A stretch of 64,000 nt of DNA from Stenotrophomonas sp. BIO128-Bstrain (lineage in GTDB: Bacteria; Pseudomonadota; Gammaproteobacteria; Xanthomonadales; Xanthomonadaceae). The position numbers were made by a program, and so were the translations under genes. Under the pieces are notes generated by a model. That model was not told where the DNA came from. It made no database searches and saw only the letters and a list, made by a program, of their open reading frames with translations. Shown in pieces: positions 1-9,916 of this stretch. The stretch lies in NCBI RefSeq assembly GCF_030128875.1, contig NZ_CP124620.1:3100001-3164000 (forward strand), read 5' to 3'. The number at the start of each line of letters is the position of its first letter. Position 1 is the stretch's first letter.

Positions 1-2891
1 GTGAAGACCTGCACGTCGATGACGGTGCCGTCCATGCCCGGCGGCACGCGCAGCGAGCTGTCCTTCACGTCCGAGGCCTTCTCGCCGAAGATCGCGCGCA
101 GCAGCTTCTCTTCCGGGGTCAGCTGGCTTTCGCCCTTCGGGGTGACCTTGCCGACCATGATGTCGCCGGCGCGGACTTCGGCACCGATGTACACCACGCC
201 GCTCTCGTCCAGGCGGTTCAGGGCCTGCTCGGAGACGTTCGGGATGTCGGCGGAGATTTCCTCCGGCCCCAGCTTGGTGTCACGCGCAACGCAGGTCAGC
301 TCTTCGATGTGGATCGTGGTGTAGCGATCCTCTTCCACCACGCGCTCGGAAAGCAGGATGGAGTCTTCGAAGTTGTAGCCGTTCCACGGCATGAAGGCGA
401 TCAGCATGTTCTGGCCCAGGGCCAGTTCGCCGATGTCGGTGGACGGACCGTCAGCCAGCACGTCGCCACGCGCCACCACGTTGCCCACTTCCACCAGCGG
501 ACGCTGGTTGATGCAGGTGTTCTGGTTGGAGCGGGTGTACTTGATCAGGTTGTAGATATCCACGCCGGCGTCGGTCGCGTCGGTGATCTCCACTTCGTTG
601 ACCTTGACCACGATGCGGCCGGCGTCGATCTGCACGATCTCGCCGCCACGACGGGCGTTCACGGTCACACCCGAGTCACGGGCCACGGCGCGTTCGATAC
701 CGGTACCCACCAGCGGCTTCTGGGCACGCAGGGTCGGCACGGCCTGACGCTGCATGTTGGCGCCCATCAGTGCGCGGTTGGCGTCATCGTGCTCCAGGAA
801 CGGGACGAGCGCGGCAGCGATCGACACGGTCTGCATCGGCGAGACGTCCATGAAGTGGACTTCCGCCGGCGGCTTGAGCAGCGACTCACCCTGGAAGCGG
901 CACGGCACGAACTGCTCGGTGAGCATGCTCTTGGCATCGGTCAGGGCGTTGGCCTGGGCGATGACGTACTCGTTTTCTTCGATGGCCGACAGGAATTCGA
1001 TCTCGTCGGAGACCTTGCCGTCGGCAACCTTGCGGTACGGGGTCTCGAGGAAGCCGTACTGGTTGGTGCGGGCGTACACGGCCAGCGAGTTGATCAGGCC
1101 GATGTTCGGGCCTTCCGGCGTTTCGATGGTGCAGACGCGGCCGTAATGGGTCGGGTGCACGTCGCGCACTTCGAAGCCGGCGCGTTCGCGGGTCAGGCCG
1201 CCCGGGCCCAGGGCCGAGACGCGACGCTTGTGCGTCACTTCCGACAGCGGGTTGTTCTGATCCATGAACTGGGACAGCTGCGAGGAGCCGAAGAACTCCT
1301 TGATGGCCGCAGCGACCGGCTTGGCATTGATCAGTTCCTGCGGGGTCAGGCCTTCGGATTCGGCCATCGACAGGCGTTCCTTGACCGCGCGCTCGACGCG
1401 GACCAGGCCCACGCGGAACACGTTCTCGGCCATTTCACCGACCGAACGCACGCGACGGTTGCCCAGGTGATCGATGTCATCGACCACGCCGCGACCGTTG
1501 CGGATCTCGGTCAGGACCTTGATCACGTCCAGGATGTCGGAGGTGTCGGCGTGCTCGGCGACCAGGCGCTTGGACTCTTCGTCGTTGCGCTCACCGAAGT
1601 ACTTGCGGTCGTACAGCACGGCTTCGCCGGTGACTTCCTTGCGGCCGACACGACGGTTGAACTTCATGCGGCCGACCGTGGACAGGTCGTAGCGCTCGAA
1701 GGTGAAGAACAGGTTGTGGAACAGGTTCTGCGCGGCGTCCTTGGTCGGCGGCTCGCCCGGACGCATCATGCGGTAGATCTCGACCAGGGCTTCGAGCTGG
1801 GTCTTGGTCGGATCGATGCGCAGGGTGTTGGACAGGTACGGGCCACGATCCAGATCGTTCACCCACAGGGTGCCCACGGCATCCACGCCGGCCTTGCGGA
1901 AGGCCTGCAGCTGCTCGTCGGTGATTTCGTCGTTGGCCTGGGCCAGCAGTTCGCCGGTGTTCGCATCGACCACGTCGTGCGACAGGATGCGGCCGACCAT
2001 GTACTCGTCCGGCACGGCCAGGGCAGCGATGCCCGAGGCTTCCAGCTGCTTGACGTGGCGCGCGGTGATGCGCTTGCCCGCTTCCACGATGACCTTGTCA
2101 CCGTCGGCCAGGTCGAAGTTCAGGGTCTCGCCACGCAGGCGCTCGGAGACCAGCTCCAGCTGCACGCCTTCATCGGGGTTGATGTGGAACGTGTTGATCT
2201 CGAAGAACTCGGCCAGCATCTCTTCGTTGCTGTAACCCAGCGCACGCAGCAGGATCGACACCGGCAGCTTGCGGCGACGATCGATACGGGTGAACAGGGC
2301 GTCCTTCGGGTCGAACTCGAAGTCCAGCCAGGAGCCGCGGTACGGGATGATGCGGGCGCTGTACAGCAGCTTGCCCGAGCTGTGGGTCTTGCCACGGTCG
2401 TGGTCGAAGAACACGCCCGGCGAACGGTGCAGCTGCGAGACGATCACGCGCTCGGTACCGTTCACGATGAAGGTGCCATTGTCGGTCATCAGCGGGATTT
2501 CGCCGAGATAGACTTCCTGCTCCTTCACGTACTTGATGGCCTTGGTCGACGACTCGCGGTCGTAGATCACCAGGCGCACGGTCACGCGCAGCGGCGCGCC
2601 GTAGCTCATGCCACGCTGGCGGCACTCGCGCTCGTCGAACACCGGGTCGCCGAGCTTGTAGCCGACGTATTCCAGGGCGGCATTGCCGCTGTAGCTGGAA
2701 ATCGGGAACACCGACTTCAGGGCCGCATGCAGGCCGTGGTCCGTGCGCTTGGCCGGATCGACGTTTTCCTGCAGGAATTCACGGTAGGAATCGACCTGGA
2801 TGGCAAGCAGGAACGGCACTTCGAGGATCGAGCGCTGCTTGCCGAAATCCTTGCGGATACGCTTCTTTTCGGTGAACGAATAAGACGTCAT
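1..2891 (-). CDS. rpoB: RNA polymerase beta subunit, 3' end cut by window
   Basis: Catalytic beta subunit of RNA polymerase, a cytoplasmic enzyme. The window holds the first 963 codons of about 1,380, reading from [19 protein letters not shown] and running off the left edge. The rifampicin-binding cluster is wild type: [19 protein letters not shown] at about residues 533-551 followed by [10 protein letters not shown]. The equivalents of E. coli D516, H526 and S531 are D544, H554 and S559, so no classic resistance change is visible. It is the last gene visible in the rplKAJL-rpoB block, with a 296-bp gap to rplL that holds an attenuator-like hairpin; rpoC should lie just outside the window. 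Confidence 0.98.
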   Translation of the reverse strand, partial: MTSYSFTEKKRIRKDFGKQRSILEVPFLLAIQVDSYREFLQENVDPAKRTDHGLHAALKSVFPISSYSGNAALEYVGYKLGDPVFDERECRQRGMSYGAPLRVTVRLVIYDRESSTKAIKYVKEQEVYLGEIPLMTDNGTFIVNGTERVIVSQLHRSPGVFFDHDRGKTHSSGKLLYSARIIPYRGSWLDFEFDPKDALFTRIDRRRKLPVSILLRALGYSNEEMLAEFFEINTFHINPDEGVQLELVSERLRGETLNFDLADGDKVIVEAGKRITARHVKQLEASGIAALAVPDEYMVGRILSHDVVDANTGELLAQANDEITDEQLQAFRKAGVDAVGTLWVNDLDRGPYLSNTLRIDPTKTQLEALVEIYRMMRPGEPPTKDAAQNLFHNLFFTFERYDLSTVGRMKFNRRVGRKEVTGEAVLYDRKYFGERNDEESKRLVAEHADTSDILDVIKVLTEIRNGRGVVDDIDHLGNRRVRSVGEMAENVFRVGLVRVERAVKERLSMAESEGLTPQELINAKPVAAAIKEFFGSSQLSQFMDQNNPLSEVTHKRRVSALGPGGLTRERAGFEVRDVHPTHYGRVCTIETPEGPNIGLINSLAVYARTNQYGFLETPYRKVADGKVSDEIEFLSAIEENEYVIAQANALTDAKSMLTEQFVPCRFQGESLLKPPAEVHFMDVSPMQTVSIAAALVPFLEHDDANRALMGANMQRQAVPTLRAQKPLVGTGIERAVARDSGVTVNARRGGEIVQIDAGRIVVKVNEVEITDATDAGVDIYNLIKYTRSNQNTCINQRPLVEVGNVVARGDVLADGPSTDIGELALGQNMLIAFMPWNGYNFEDSILLSERVVEEDRYTTIHIEELTCVARDTKLGPEEISADIPNVSEQALNRLDESGVVYIGAEVRAGDIMVGKVTPKGESQLTPEEKLLRAIFGEKASDVKDSSLRVPPGMDGTVIDVQVF

Positions 2892-3119
2892 GAGGTATCA
2901 CCTTGGCTGTGCGGATCGTGCGTCCACGACCCGAGGGGAAACTGAAATTGTCAGTTGGAAGTCGCTGGTATTGCCGGCACCAGCACGCCTTCTCCCGCTA
3001 CTTCCAACTGCCAACTCGTCTGCATCCACTCCCCTGCCCGCGCGCTTGTGCGCCGCTGTGACGGGGGATGACCGCAGCCCGTGTTGGGCTCGTACTTCGG
3101 GTGTTGCGTGAAACGACCA

Positions 3120-3147
3120 AAGGCCGGGGGCTTACGCCCCCAGCCTT
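3120..3147 (-). terminator. Attenuator-like hairpin between rplL and rpoB
   Basis: A 12-bp stem with one mismatch and a 4-nt loop, read on the minus strand as AAGGCTGGGGGC / GCCCCCGGCCTT. Only a broken T-run follows (TTTGGTCGTTT), so it should terminate partially. That fits the known uncoupling of ribosomal protein and polymerase subunit synthesis at this junction in gamma-proteobacteria. The rest of the 296-bp gap (2892-3187) shows no gene. Confidence 0.6.
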
Positions 3148-3187
3148 GGCTGCATCGCCGTGTTTCGATGGCGAGGCAAGGAACTGC

Positions 3188-3556
3188 TTACTTGACTTCG
3201 ACAGTCGCGCCAGCAGCTTCCAGGTCCTTCTTGAACTTGGCAGCGTCGTCCTTCGAAGCGGCTTCCTTGATCATGCCGCCAGCTTCTGCCAGATCCTTCG
3301 CTTCCTTCAGGCCCAGGCCGGTGATGGCGCGGACAGCCTTGATGACTTCGACCTTCTTGTCGCCGGCCGACTTCAGGATGACGTCGAATTCGGTCTGCTC
3401 TTCAACAGCGGCAGCCGGGCCAGCAGCAGCAGCTGCGGCGACCGGAGCAGCGGCGGAGACGCCGAACTTCTCTTCGATGGCCTTGACCAGCTCCATCACT
3501 TCCATCAGGGACTTCTCGGCGATGGCGTCGACGATCTGTTCGTTGGTAAGGGACAT
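3188..3556 (-). CDS. rplL: Ribosomal protein bL12 (L7/L12)
   Basis: 122-residue stalk protein that recruits elongation, initiation and release factors to the large subunit. The N-terminal dimerisation helix ([16 protein letters not shown]), an Ala/Pro-rich hinge at about 34-50 and the C-terminal factor-binding domain with [20 protein letters not shown] are all present and of normal length. It sits 62 nt downstream of rplJ, as in the L10 operon of other bacteria, where several copies bind L10. Confidence 0.98.
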   Translation of the reverse strand: MSLTNEQIVDAIAEKSLMEVMELVKAIEEKFGVSAAAPVAAAAAAGPAAAVEEQTEFDVILKSAGDKKVEVIKAVRAITGLGLKEAKDLAEAGGMIKEAASKDDAAKFKKDLEAAGATVEVK

Positions 3557-3618
3557 TTTGATTACCTTTGGATAATTTTCTGGGTTGAGGTTCCGTTCGG
3601 AACCACGGAAACGTCGAC

Positions 3619-4152
3619 TCAGGCGGTTTCGGCGACCGGCTCGGCAGCGTCAGCGGTTTCACCGCCATCCTGCTTGTCGGCCACGGCCTTGACGGCGCGG
3701 GCGAACATGGCAGCCGGCTCGGACAGGACGCGGGCCAGCATGGCCAGGGCCTGATCACGGGTCGGCAGCGAGGCCAGCACGTCGACATGACCGGCCGGGA
3801 ACAGTTCCCCGCCGATGGCCACGACTTTTGCCTGCAGCTTGTCGTTGGTCTTGGCAAAATCCTTGATCAGGCGACCGGCTGCGCCGGGCTCCTCGAGCGA
3901 GAACGCGTACAGCAGCGGACCGACGAGTGCGTCTTTGGCGCATTCGTATTCGGTACCTTCCACTGCACGTGCCGCCAGCGTGTTCTTGACAACTTTCAAG
4001 AAAACGCCGGTTTCGCGTGCCTGCTTGCGCATCGCGGTCATCTGGGAGACCGTGGTGCCAGCGTATTCGGCTGCGATCAAGGAGTGAGCCTTGGCGGCGA
4101 CGTCTGCCAGCTCGGCGACTACTTCTTGCTTCTGGGACAGATTGAGAGCCAT
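3619..4152 (-). CDS. rplJ: Ribosomal protein uL10
   Basis: 177-residue base of the ribosomal stalk, binding 23S rRNA and L7/L12 dimers. It starts [17 protein letters not shown], has the family core [19 protein letters not shown] and [13 protein letters not shown], and ends in an Ala-rich helix that binds L12. A strong ribosome binding site (GGAGGAG) lies 5 nt before the ATG. The 387-bp upstream leader carries the hairpins expected for L10-mediated autogenous control. Confidence 0.98.
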   Translation of the reverse strand: MALNLSQKQEVVAELADVAAKAHSLIAAEYAGTTVSQMTAMRKQARETGVFLKVVKNTLAARAVEGTEYECAKDALVGPLLYAFSLEEPGAAGRLIKDFAKTNDKLQAKVVAIGGELFPAGHVDVLASLPTRDQALAMLARVLSEPAAMFARAVKAVADKQDGGETADAAEPVAETA

Positions 4153-4330
4153 TGCACTCCTCCAATTGAACTCCGCTTACGGCTCCTGCCGTGTGCGGTC
4201 CTGGGCGGCATCCGTCCTGGACGCCGGGAACATCAGGTGATGTTCCAAGGGTGGGCCGTTCTAGACCTGGATGGCCAACCTGGGAGAACCCAGACGTGCG
4301 TAAACCAGAAAAACTCCAGAAGGGCACCAT
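4153..4330 (-). promoter_or_regulatory. L10 leader (autoregulatory 5' UTR of rplJ-rplL)
   Basis: The gap between rplA and rplJ is 387 bp and holds no gene. Next to rplJ the minus strand folds into stacked hairpins: a 9-bp perfect stem GGAACATCA/TGATGTTCC at 4227-4246, then GC-rich stems down to a GGAGCC element and the GGAGGAG Shine-Dalgarno. In known L10 leaders the L10-L12 complex binds such a structure and blocks rplJ translation. Position and layout match, but the exact covariance fold was not tested. A further small hairpin (4433-4448) follows the rplA end. I see nothing else convincing in the remaining upstream part. Confidence 0.65.
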
Positions 4331-4539
4331 CTACGCAGGGTGATTCCCGGGGGAATCGATTAAGCGTTCGGTACTGCGCCGGCGGCGACTCCCTGCCAAT
4401 GCGAGCATCCCTGCCCGTCGCCGGTATGTACTGACCGCGCCTGCGGTCTTTGACGGCTATCTTCGCGGGGCGGACCCCACTCGGATTGCCTTCAAATATC
4501 GCGGATACCGGACCGGAGCCCGGTACCCGCTTGAAACGA

Positions 4540-5238
4540 TTACTTCAGCGACAGCGACGACTGGTCGACAGTGACGCCCGGGCCCATCGTCGAGCTGACC
4601 GAAACCTTCTGCAGGTAGGTGCCCTTCGAGGTGGCCGGCTTGGCCTTGATCAGGTCCATCAGCAGCGCCTGCAGGTTCGACTTCAGCGCGTCTTCGGCGA
4701 AGTCGGCCTTGCCGATGGTGCAATGGATGATGCCGGCCTTGTCAGTGCGGTAACGCACCTGACCCGACTTGGCATTCTTGACGGCTTCGCCCGGGTTGGC
4801 CGAGACGGTGCCGACCTTCGGGTTCGGCATCAGGCCGCGCGGGCCGAGCACGGTGCCCAGCTTACCCACGACGCGCATGGCATCCGGGGTCGCGATAACG
4901 ACGTCGTAGTTCAGATCGCCGGCCTGCATCTTCTCGGCCAGATCGTCCATGCCAACGGCTTCGGCGCCAGCGGCCAGGGCTTCGTCAGCCTTGGCACCGG
5001 CCGGGGCGAAGACGGCAACGCGCACGCTCTTGCCGGTACCGGCCGGCAGCACGGTGGAACCGCGCACCTGCTGGTCGGACTTCTTGGCGTCCACGCCCAG
5101 GCGCACAGCAACGTCGAAGGACTCGACGAACTTGGCCTTGGTAGCGGTCTTCAGGATCTTGATGGCGTCCTCGAAGGCATATGCCTTGCCCGGGACGACG
5201 GCGGCCTTGATGGCCTTCTCACGCTTGGTCTGTGCCAT
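4540..5238 (-). CDS. rplA: Ribosomal protein uL1
   Basis: 232-residue L1 protuberance protein of the 50S subunit, involved in E-site tRNA release; in many bacteria also the translational repressor of its own rplK-rplA mRNA. Typical motifs: [40 protein letters not shown] and [12 protein letters not shown]. The start lies 4 nt after the rplK stop, so the two genes are translationally coupled. Confidence 0.98.
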   Translation of the reverse strand: MAQTKREKAIKAAVVPGKAYAFEDAIKILKTATKAKFVESFDVAVRLGVDAKKSDQQVRGSTVLPAGTGKSVRVAVFAPAGAKADEALAAGAEAVGMDDLAEKMQAGDLNYDVVIATPDAMRVVGKLGTVLGPRGLMPNPKVGTVSANPGEAVKNAKSGQVRYRTDKAGIIHCTIGKADFAEDALKSNLQALLMDLIKAKPATSKGTYLQKVSVSSTMGPGVTVDQSSLSLK

Positions 5239-5242
5239 CTTC

Positions 5243-5671
5243 TTAACCCTCTACCACGAGGCCCATGGAACGGGCAGAACCGGCGATGGTGCGCACCGCG
5301 GCATCCAGATCGGCAGCCGTCAGGTCTGCTTCCTTGGTCTTGGCGATCTCTTCGAGCTGCTTGCGGGTCACCTTGCCCACCTTCTCGGTGTTCGGACGCT
5401 TGGAGCCCGACGAGATGCCTGCAGCCTTCTTGAGCAGCACGGCAGCCGGGGTGCTCTTGGTGATGAAGGTGAAGGTACGGTCCGAGTAGGCCGTGATGAT
5501 GACCGGCACCGGCAGACCCGGCTCCAGCTTCTGCGTGGCGGCATTGAAGGCCTTGCAGAATTCCATGATGTTCAGGCCACGCTGACCCAGCGCAGGACCG
5601 ACCGGCGGCGAGGGGTTGGCCTGACCGGCCTTCACCTGCAGCTTGATATAACCGACAACTTTCTTTGCCAT
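5243..5671 (-). CDS. rplK: Ribosomal protein uL11
   Basis: 142-residue protein of the GTPase-associated centre of the ribosome; also needed for RelA activation. Recognised by [16 protein letters not shown] at the start, [20 protein letters not shown], and the C-terminal rRNA-binding domain ending [14 protein letters not shown]. First gene of the L11 operon, 243 bp downstream of nusG. Confidence 0.98.
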   Translation of the reverse strand: MAKKVVGYIKLQVKAGQANPSPPVGPALGQRGLNIMEFCKAFNAATQKLEPGLPVPVIITAYSDRTFTFITKSTPAAVLLKKAAGISSGSKRPNTEKVGKVTRKQLEEIAKTKEADLTAADLDAAVRTIAGSARSMGLVVEG

Positions 5672-5821
5672 GAGTATGCTCTCCGGGTGCTAGCGCCTTG
5701 CGACAACAGGCTCCCCATCGGACCGGGAATCACGCGTCCCGGCATCGCGTTTTGAATTCACGCAGAAGGCCACCTTGCGGCGGCCCTTGCTTTTTGCCAG
5801 CTTCCTGGCAGGAAGCCGCGC

Positions 5822-5850
5822 ACTATATCAGGTTTTTTCTTCCCCTGCCG
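5822..5850 (-). promoter_or_regulatory. Candidate rplKA promoter
   Basis: In the 243-bp nusG-rplK gap the minus strand carries a TATAGT hexamer (5822-5827) preceded by an A-rich stretch, GGGGAAGAAAAAACCTGA. No good -35 box is seen. It is flanked by a perfect 24-nt palindrome at 5877-5900 just after nusG (no U-run) and small hairpins at 5801-5815 that would form the rplK leader. Confidence 0.35.
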
Positions 5851-5914
5851 CATGGCAGAGGGTACCGGGCTGTTCAGGTTCCGGGCGGCCGCCCGGAACC
5901 CACTGCCCTCAGGC

Positions 5915-6475
5915 TCAGACGGCCTTTTCGACCTGGCCGAACTCGAGCTCGACCGGGGTGGCACGACCGAAGATCAGCACCGAGACGCGCAGACGGCTTT
6001 TCTCGTAGTTGACTTCCTCGACCACGCCGTTGAAATCGTTGAACGGGCCTTCGGTGACGCGGACCATCTGGCCCGGCTCGAACAGCACCTTCGGACGCGG
6101 CTTTTCGACACCTTCCTGAACGCGGTCCAGGATGGCGGCAGCTTCCTCGTCACGGATCGGCAACGGACGGTCGGCGGTGCCGCCGATGAAGCCCATCACC
6201 TTGGACGTATCCTTCACAAGGTGCCAGCTTTCGTTGTCGATGCGCGGAATGCCGTTTTCTTCGTGGGTCTCGATCTGGACCAGCACGTAACCCGGGAAGA
6301 ACTTGCGCTCGGAACGGCGCTTCTGGCCGGCGCGCATTTCAACCACTTCCTCGGTCGGGACCAGGACGTCACCGAAGCGCTCCTGCATCTCGTCACGCAC
6401 GATGCGATCGCGCAGAGCCTGCGCCACCGACTTTTCGAAGCCCGAATAGGCGTGAACGACGTACCAACGCTTCAC
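5915..6475 (-). CDS. nusG: Transcription elongation/antitermination factor NusG
   Basis: 186-residue cytoplasmic factor that binds RNA polymerase with its NGN domain and ribosomal S10 or Rho with its C-terminal KOW domain. It starts [20 protein letters not shown], contains [11 protein letters not shown] in the NGN domain and ends with the KOW segment [20 protein letters not shown]. It lies 10 nt downstream of secE, the universal secE-nusG pairing. Confidence 0.98.
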   Translation of the reverse strand: MKRWYVVHAYSGFEKSVAQALRDRIVRDEMQERFGDVLVPTEEVVEMRAGQKRRSERKFFPGYVLVQIETHEENGIPRIDNESWHLVKDTSKVMGFIGGTADRPLPIRDEEAAAILDRVQEGVEKPRPKVLFEPGQMVRVTEGPFNDFNGVVEEVNYEKSRLRVSVLIFGRATPVELEFGQVEKAV

Positions 6476-6485
6476 TGGTTTCTCC

Positions 6486-6893
6486 TTATCGACCCAGGAA
6501 CCACTGGGTCAATTTCTGAATCACGAAGTCAAATCCGCCCAGCAGCAGGCTGAGGATGATCACCACAACGATCACCACCCAGGTCATGCGAATGGCTTCC
6601 TGGCGCGTCGGCCAGACCACCTTGCGCAGTTCGAAACGCGATTCGGAAAGGAATTCCCGCGTGTCGCGACCCTTGCCGGTCAGCAGGAACACGCCGAGGC
6701 CGGCCACCAGGCCAACGACAACGGCCAGACCGCGAAGCGGACCGGCCCATGCACTCTGTGAGGCGTGCTCAGGAGCACCGAACCAATACCAAGCAAAAAG
6801 ACCCGCCAGCACGAGGATCGCTGCGGCGGCGTACTTGACGATGTCACCTCCAGTGGAGGCGTTGTCTTTGGAATGCTCGATCTTGCTGTTCAT
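6486..6893 (-). CDS. secE: Preprotein translocase subunit SecE
   Basis: 135-residue inner-membrane subunit of SecYEG. The start was set at [13 protein letters not shown] because the longer open frame would run through tRNA-Trp. Two N-terminal hydrophobic segments lie at about 20-40 and 50-70, and the conserved SecE core [20 protein letters not shown] precedes the last transmembrane helix. The three-TM form is usual for gamma-proteobacteria. Confidence 0.96.
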   Translation of the reverse strand: MNSKIEHSKDNASTGGDIVKYAAAAILVLAGLFAWYWFGAPEHASQSAWAGPLRGLAVVVGLVAGLGVFLLTGKGRDTREFLSESRFELRKVVWPTRQEAIRMTWVVIVVVIILSLLLGGFDFVIQKLTQWFLGR

Positions 6894-6937
6894 CCGGCTC
6901 TGGCTGCTGTGGCGGCATAGCCGCTGGAAGGGAGAAG

Positions 6938-7013
<76 letters not shown>

Positions 7014-7115
7014 ACTGAAAAAACTTGCCTTCCCTAAGACGGCGAAGGCGGACCGAGGTTCCCGGCCCGCCACTCGCGAGACCGGCAGCGCAATGCAACC
7101 GCCGGTATAACGCTG

Positions 7116-8306
7116 TTACTCGAGGATCTTGGAGACCACGCCGGCGCCGACGGTACGACCGCCTTCACGGATGGCGAAGCGCAGACCTTCGTCCATTGCC
7201 ACCGGGTTGATCAGGGTGACAACCATCTTCACGTTGTCGCCCGGCATCACCATTTCCACACCTTCCGGCAGTTCGCAAGCGCCGGTGATGTCGGTGGTAC
7301 GGAAGTAGAACTGCGGACGGTAGCCCTTGAAGAACGGGGTGTGGCGGCCGCCTTCATCCTTGGACAGGACGTAGACTTCGGCGTCGAACTTGGTGTGCGG
7401 CTTGATCGAACCCGGCTTGGCCAGGACCTGGCCACGCTCGACGTCGTCACGCTTGGTGCCGCGCAGCAGCAGACCGGCGTTGTCACCTGCCTGACCCTGA
7501 TCCAGCAGCTTGCGGAACATTTCCACGCCGGTCACGGTGGTCTTCTGGACCGGACGGATACCGACGATTTCGATTTCTTCGCCGACCTTGATCACGCCGC
7601 GCTCGATACGACCGGTCACCACGGTGCCGCGGCCCGAGATCGAGAACACGTCTTCCACCGGCATCAGGAAGGGCTTGTCGACGTCACGCTCCGGGGTCGG
7701 GATCCAGCTGTCGAGAGCTTCGACCAGCTTGATCACGGCCGGCACGCCGATCTCGCTCTGGTCGCCTTCCAGCGCCAGGCGGGCCGAACCCGAGATGATC
7801 GGGGTGTCGTCGCCCGGGAAGTCGTACTTGCTCAGCAGCTCGCGGACTTCCATTTCAACCAGTTCCAGCAGCTCGGCGTCATCGACCATGTCTGCCTTGT
7901 TCAGGAAGACGACGATGTACGGCACGCCGACCTGACGCGACAGCAGGATGTGCTCGCGGGTCTGCGGCATCGGGCCGTCAGCAGCGGAGCAGACCAGGAT
8001 CGCGCCGTCCATCTGGGCAGCACCGGTGATCATGTTCTTGACGTAGTCAGCATGGCCCGGGCAATCGACGTGGGCGTAGTGACGAACGGTGGATTCGTAT
8101 TCGACGTGCGCGGTCGAGATCGTGATGCCACGCGCCTTTTCTTCCGGCGCGGCGTCGATCGCGGAGTAGTCCTTGAACTCACCGCCAAAGCGCTCGGCAC
8201 CGATCTTGGTCAGTGCGGCGGTCAGCGTGGTCTTGCCGTGGTCAACGTGACCGATGGTGCCGACATTGACGTGCGGCTTGGTGCGCTCGAACTTACCCTT
8301 GGCCAT
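7116..8306 (-). CDS. tuf: Elongation factor Tu
   Basis: 396-residue translational GTPase delivering aminoacyl-tRNA to the ribosome. G1 [11 protein letters not shown]3 DCPGHADY, G4 NKAD and the switch segment [14 protein letters not shown] are intact, followed by domains 2 and 3 ending [14 protein letters not shown]. It sits between tRNA-Thr and tRNA-Trp, as in the E. coli tufB locus. Xanthomonads usually carry a second tuf in the str operon, which is not in this window. Confidence 0.98.
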   Translation of the reverse strand: MAKGKFERTKPHVNVGTIGHVDHGKTTLTAALTKIGAERFGGEFKDYSAIDAAPEEKARGITISTAHVEYESTVRHYAHVDCPGHADYVKNMITGAAQMDGAILVCSAADGPMPQTREHILLSRQVGVPYIVVFLNKADMVDDAELLELVEMEVRELLSKYDFPGDDTPIISGSARLALEGDQSEIGVPAVIKLVEALDSWIPTPERDVDKPFLMPVEDVFSISGRGTVVTGRIERGVIKVGEEIEIVGIRPVQKTTVTGVEMFRKLLDQGQAGDNAGLLLRGTKRDDVERGQVLAKPGSIKPHTKFDAEVYVLSKDEGGRHTPFFKGYRPQFYFRTTDITGACELPEGVEMVMPGDNVKMVVTLINPVAMDEGLRFAIREGGRTVGAGVVSKILE

Positions 8307-8347
8307 GGCTGCTTATCTCGAAATCGTCTGAATTGGTAGCACTTAGA

Positions 8348-8423
8348 TGGTGCTCACGAAAGGAATCGAACCTTCGACCTCCTCCTTACCAAGGAGGTGC
8401 TCTACCGACTGAGCTACGTGAGC
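8348..8423 (-). tRNA. tRNA-Thr (anticodon GGT)
   Basis: Minus-strand cloverleaf with acceptor GCTCACG/CGTGAGC, anticodon loop CTTGGTAAG, T-loop GTTCGATTC, discriminator A and encoded CCA. Third tRNA of the Tyr-Gly-Thr cluster, 41 nt upstream of tuf. Confidence 0.97.
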
Positions 8424-8470
8424 GAGTTTTGTATTATGGCACGAATTTGAATATATTCAAATTCATTCAA

Positions 8471-8544
<74 letters not shown>

Positions 8545-8572
8545 ATCGGAAGCTCTTGCCACAACATGAAAC

Positions 8573-8658
8573 TGGTGGAGGGAGGTGGATTCGAACCACC
8601 GAAGGCGTAAGCCAGCAGATTTACAGTCTGCCCCCGTTGGCCGCTTGGGTATCCCTCC
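8573..8658 (-). tRNA. tRNA-Tyr (anticodon GTA)
   Basis: Class II tRNA with a long variable arm: acceptor GGAGGGA/TCCCTCC, anticodon loop ACTGTAAAT, T-loop GTTCGAATC, discriminator A and encoded CCA. First gene after the promoter at 8716-8744. Confidence 0.97.
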
Positions 8659-8715
8659 TTACCACCCTGTCCCGTGGCGCCGAAGCGTTTTCGGTGTGGG
8701 GTGGAAGAGCCGTGA

Positions 8716-8744
8716 ATTTTGGGGATAAACGGGGGTTCTGTCAA
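8716..8744 (-). promoter_or_regulatory. Sigma-70 promoter of the tRNA-tuf-secE-nusG unit
   Basis: On the minus strand a perfect -35 TTGACA (8739-8744) is followed by exactly 17 bp and a -10 CAAAAT (8716-8721). A GC-containing discriminator (TCACGGCTC) comes next, a pattern typical of stringently controlled stable-RNA promoters. The predicted start is about 50 nt before tRNA-Tyr. An A/T-rich stretch lies upstream (8741-8770), resembling an UP element. Confidence 0.8.
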
Positions 8745-8796
8745 CAACCTTTTTGAATTTTTTCACACGAATTTCGAATTGCCTTGCCGGGACAGG

Positions 8797-9807
8797 CTAT
8801 TGGCCCGGTAACGGCAGGGTTTCGCTGGCGAAGATCGCCACATGCGGCACGCCATCGGCGCCGATCCAGCCGCGATACATGCCCTGCGTGTTGAACGGTG
8901 TCGCCACGCGGCCGTCGGCCGCGAGTACGATCGCACCGCCATCGCCCCCGAGCGCGGGAATGCGCTCGTTGATCACCGCGCGTCCCGCCTCCTCCGGGCC
9001 CTGCTTGAGGTAGCGCATGCGCGCGCAGATATCGTGCGCGGCCGCGGTGCGGATGTAGTACTCGCCCCAGCCCGTGCCCGATACCGCACAACCGGCATCG
9101 GCATACGTGCCGGCACCGATGATCGGCGAATCGCCGACACGTCCGTAGCGCTTGTTCGTCATGCCACCGGTGGAGGTTCCTGCAGCGAGCCTGCCGTCCT
9201 TGTCGAGTGCGACCGCACCCACCGTTCCGAAGTGGCGCGCCGTTTCCAGATCCGCATGGGCCTGGCCGCTGGCTTCTTCCTTGAGAGCCTTCTGCAGCTG
9301 CTGCCAGCGCTTGTCGGTGCGGAAGTACGACGGGTCCACCAGGGTGATGCCCTGGTCCGTGGCGAAGGCTTCGGCGCCCTGCCCGACCATCATCACGTGC
9401 GGGGAATGCTGCATCACGGCCTCGGCCAGCAGGATCGGGTTGCGCACGCGCTGCACGCCGGCCACCGCGCCGGCCTTGAGGGTGGCGCCATCCATCAGCG
9501 AGGCATCCAGTTCGTTGCGGCCATCGTGGGTGAACACCGCGCCCCTGCCTGCATTGAAGGTGGGATCGTCCTCGAGCACGGTGATCGCCGCGGTCACGGC
9601 CTCCAGCGCCGGCTTCCCGGCTGCCAGGGCGGCATGCCCCTTCACCAGGGCCTGCTGCAGGGCCGCGCGCGCCGCCTTTTCCTCGGCCGGCGATAGATCC
9701 TTGCGCTCCACGCCGGCGCCGCCATGGATGACCAGCACCGGTTCGGCGGCATGGACAAGCGGGCTCAGCAGACACAGGGACAGCAGCAATGCGCGTGGAC
9801 GGGACAT
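8797..9807 (-). CDS. iaaA: Secreted isoaspartyl peptidase/L-asparaginase (Ntn hydrolase)
   Basis: Plant-type asparaginase family (T2). It cleaves beta-aspartyl dipeptides and asparagine after autoproteolysis that exposes a catalytic threonine. The start MSRPRALLLSLCLL was chosen over an upstream frame start because it opens directly on a signal peptide ending near HA-AEP, implying periplasmic location. The alpha-subunit start VLVIHGGAG, the NAGRGAVF segment and the cleavage site HFG-T195-VGAVALD are present, with GTSTGGMTNK downstream. 336 residues, normal length. It follows the cyanophycinase gene on the same strand, so a role in splitting beta-Asp-Arg dipeptides is likely (inference). Confidence 0.92.
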   Translation of the reverse strand: MSRPRALLLSLCLLSPLVHAAEPVLVIHGGAGVERKDLSPAEEKAARAALQQALVKGHAALAAGKPALEAVTAAITVLEDDPTFNAGRGAVFTHDGRNELDASLMDGATLKAGAVAGVQRVRNPILLAEAVMQHSPHVMMVGQGAEAFATDQGITLVDPSYFRTDKRWQQLQKALKEEASGQAHADLETARHFGTVGAVALDKDGRLAAGTSTGGMTNKRYGRVGDSPIIGAGTYADAGCAVSGTGWGEYYIRTAAAHDICARMRYLKQGPEEAGRAVINERIPALGGDGGAIVLAADGRVATPFNTQGMYRGWIGADGVPHVAIFASETLPLPGQ

Positions 9808-9916
9808 GGGCAACGCACTCGGATCCGGAGGTGCCCGCATCATGGCATGCGCCACGGATCACCCGCGCGCGTGACCCGCACGCGACAGCGCCCGCACGCC
9901 CCCGGCGTGCGTGGGT

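Noticed and set aside
1201..1300. Rifampicin-resistance change in rpoB
   Set aside because: All residues of the cluster read as wild type.
309..2945. 878-codon open frame on the plus strand opposite rpoB
   Set aside because: It is exactly antisense to a full-strength rpoB frame, His/Asp-rich from reverse-complemented GC-rich codons, and has no family motif.
5877..5900. 24-nt perfect palindrome after nusG as a terminator
   Set aside because: No U-run follows on the minus strand; it may stabilise the 3' end but I do not call it a terminator.
8741..8796. Intrinsic terminator for the isoaspartyl peptidase gene
   Set aside because: The region is AT-rich with T-runs but has no convincing stem; it more likely serves the tRNA promoter as upstream element.
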